DNA of 52,990 nt. It comes from Candidatus Methanophagales archaeon (GTDB taxonomy: Archaea > Halobacteriota > Syntropharchaeia > Alkanophagales > Methanospirareceae). The translations under genes and the position numbers were made by a program. Where the stretch lies: assembly GCA_003336485.1 (NCBI GenBank), contig QENH01000195.1, positions 1 through 52,990 on the forward strand, given 5' to 3'. Within the stretch, counting starts at the first letter, position 1. Each line of letters starts with the position of its first letter. Below are positions 52,796-52,990 of this stretch, one piece after another. The notes below the pieces were generated by a model. It was not told the origin of the DNA. It was given only the letters and a program-made list of their open reading frames with translations, and made no database searches.

Positions 52796-52990
52796 TCATC
52801 AATTGTTGCATCCCGCTATCCAGCGGACAAAAAAGATTTCCGCTTTTTGAATTCATCCTCGGTCTCGAATTCAAATCGTGCTTCATTACACGATAGCATA
52901 GCTCATGGTTCTGTCGGCTGCGATATTCTACCAGGAGGTCATATAAGGGTGTAACTTCATCATTTGTGTATATGGGATAATATTTGTCGT
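52776..52990 (-). pseudogene. Second transposase-like fragment, cut by the window edge
   Basis: From the right edge the minus strand reads KYYPIYTNDEVTPLYDLLVE, then YRSRQNHELCYRVMKHDL, and stops at 52776-52778, in a different frame from the fragment at 52541-52795. The Y-R-x-R-Q-x-H-E-x-x-Y-R-V pattern resembles the catalytic region of another DDE transposase family. Either two elements decayed here or one element is frameshifted. Confidence 0.45.

Overview
The window is archaeal chromosomal DNA. Archaeal-type housekeeping genes are spread along it: ribosomal proteins S17e, S15, L24 and P1, transcription factor TFE, a geranylgeranyl reductase, an isoprenyl diphosphate synthase, archease, an archaeal CCA-adding enzyme, and tRNA-Glu and tRNA-Arg. 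A CODH/ACS beta subunit (CdhC), a short CbiX/CfbA chelatase (siroheme or F430 route), an AMP-forming acetyl-CoA synthetase and an enoyl-CoA hydratase point to an anaerobic methanogen or methane/alkane-oxidising euryarchaeon. A Methanophagales (ANME-1)/Syntrophoarchaeia-like organism is my best guess. It is an inference, because no 16S rRNA or mcr gene is present.

Layout. 1-9.1 kb is a conflict and accessory region: a cyclase-like/STAND/repeat protein, a broken nucleotidyltransferase, two MntA/HepT toxin-antitoxin pairs, an ABC-2 exporter, and an NB-ARC/TPR protein coupled to a smaller protein with the same N-terminal coiled-coil module. 9.2-13.8 kb is core: dapA, rps17e, a small membrane protein, rps15, geranylgeranyl reductase, rpl24, an HD phosphohydrolase and tfe. 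14.2-19.2 kb holds two orphan genes and a compact three-gene operon ending in a KGGVGR-type ATPase. 19.3-21.4 kb holds a phosphohexomutase and archease. 21.6-25.4 kb is a coupled pair of STAND-like ATPases followed by decayed gene fragments. 25.5-36 kb has pheS, an EpsI-like protein, a Cas4-like/DEDD double nuclease (DUF2779), small remnants, an APH-like kinase, acylphosphatase, tRNAs, rpl12, agmatinase, enoyl-CoA hydratase and a DUF362/ferredoxin protein. 36.1-39.5 kb is a very large CHAT/STAND/TPR gene. 39.6-52.1 kb is mostly metabolic (argF, cdhC, isoprenyl synthase, ubiX, SagB-type oxidoreductase, cbiX/cfbA, acs, PLP gamma-lyase, cca), interrupted by a CARDB/transmembrane/Cys-rich receptor-like protein. 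The right edge carries transposase-like debris.

Six large signalling NTPases in five loci lie within 53 kb, several with TPR or other solenoid sensors and CHAT or cyclase-like effector modules. The most interesting candidates for an undescribed system are the KGGVGR operon (15978-19241), with two unrecognised partners; the cyclase-like/STAND/33-residue-repeat protein next to MNT/HEPN genes (31-3090); and the paired coiled-coil genes at 5329-8159. A dispersed intergenic repeat family also recurs (about 13990, 27060, 30585, 33985, 50655). No CRISPR array was seen. All family names rest on motif recognition by eye.
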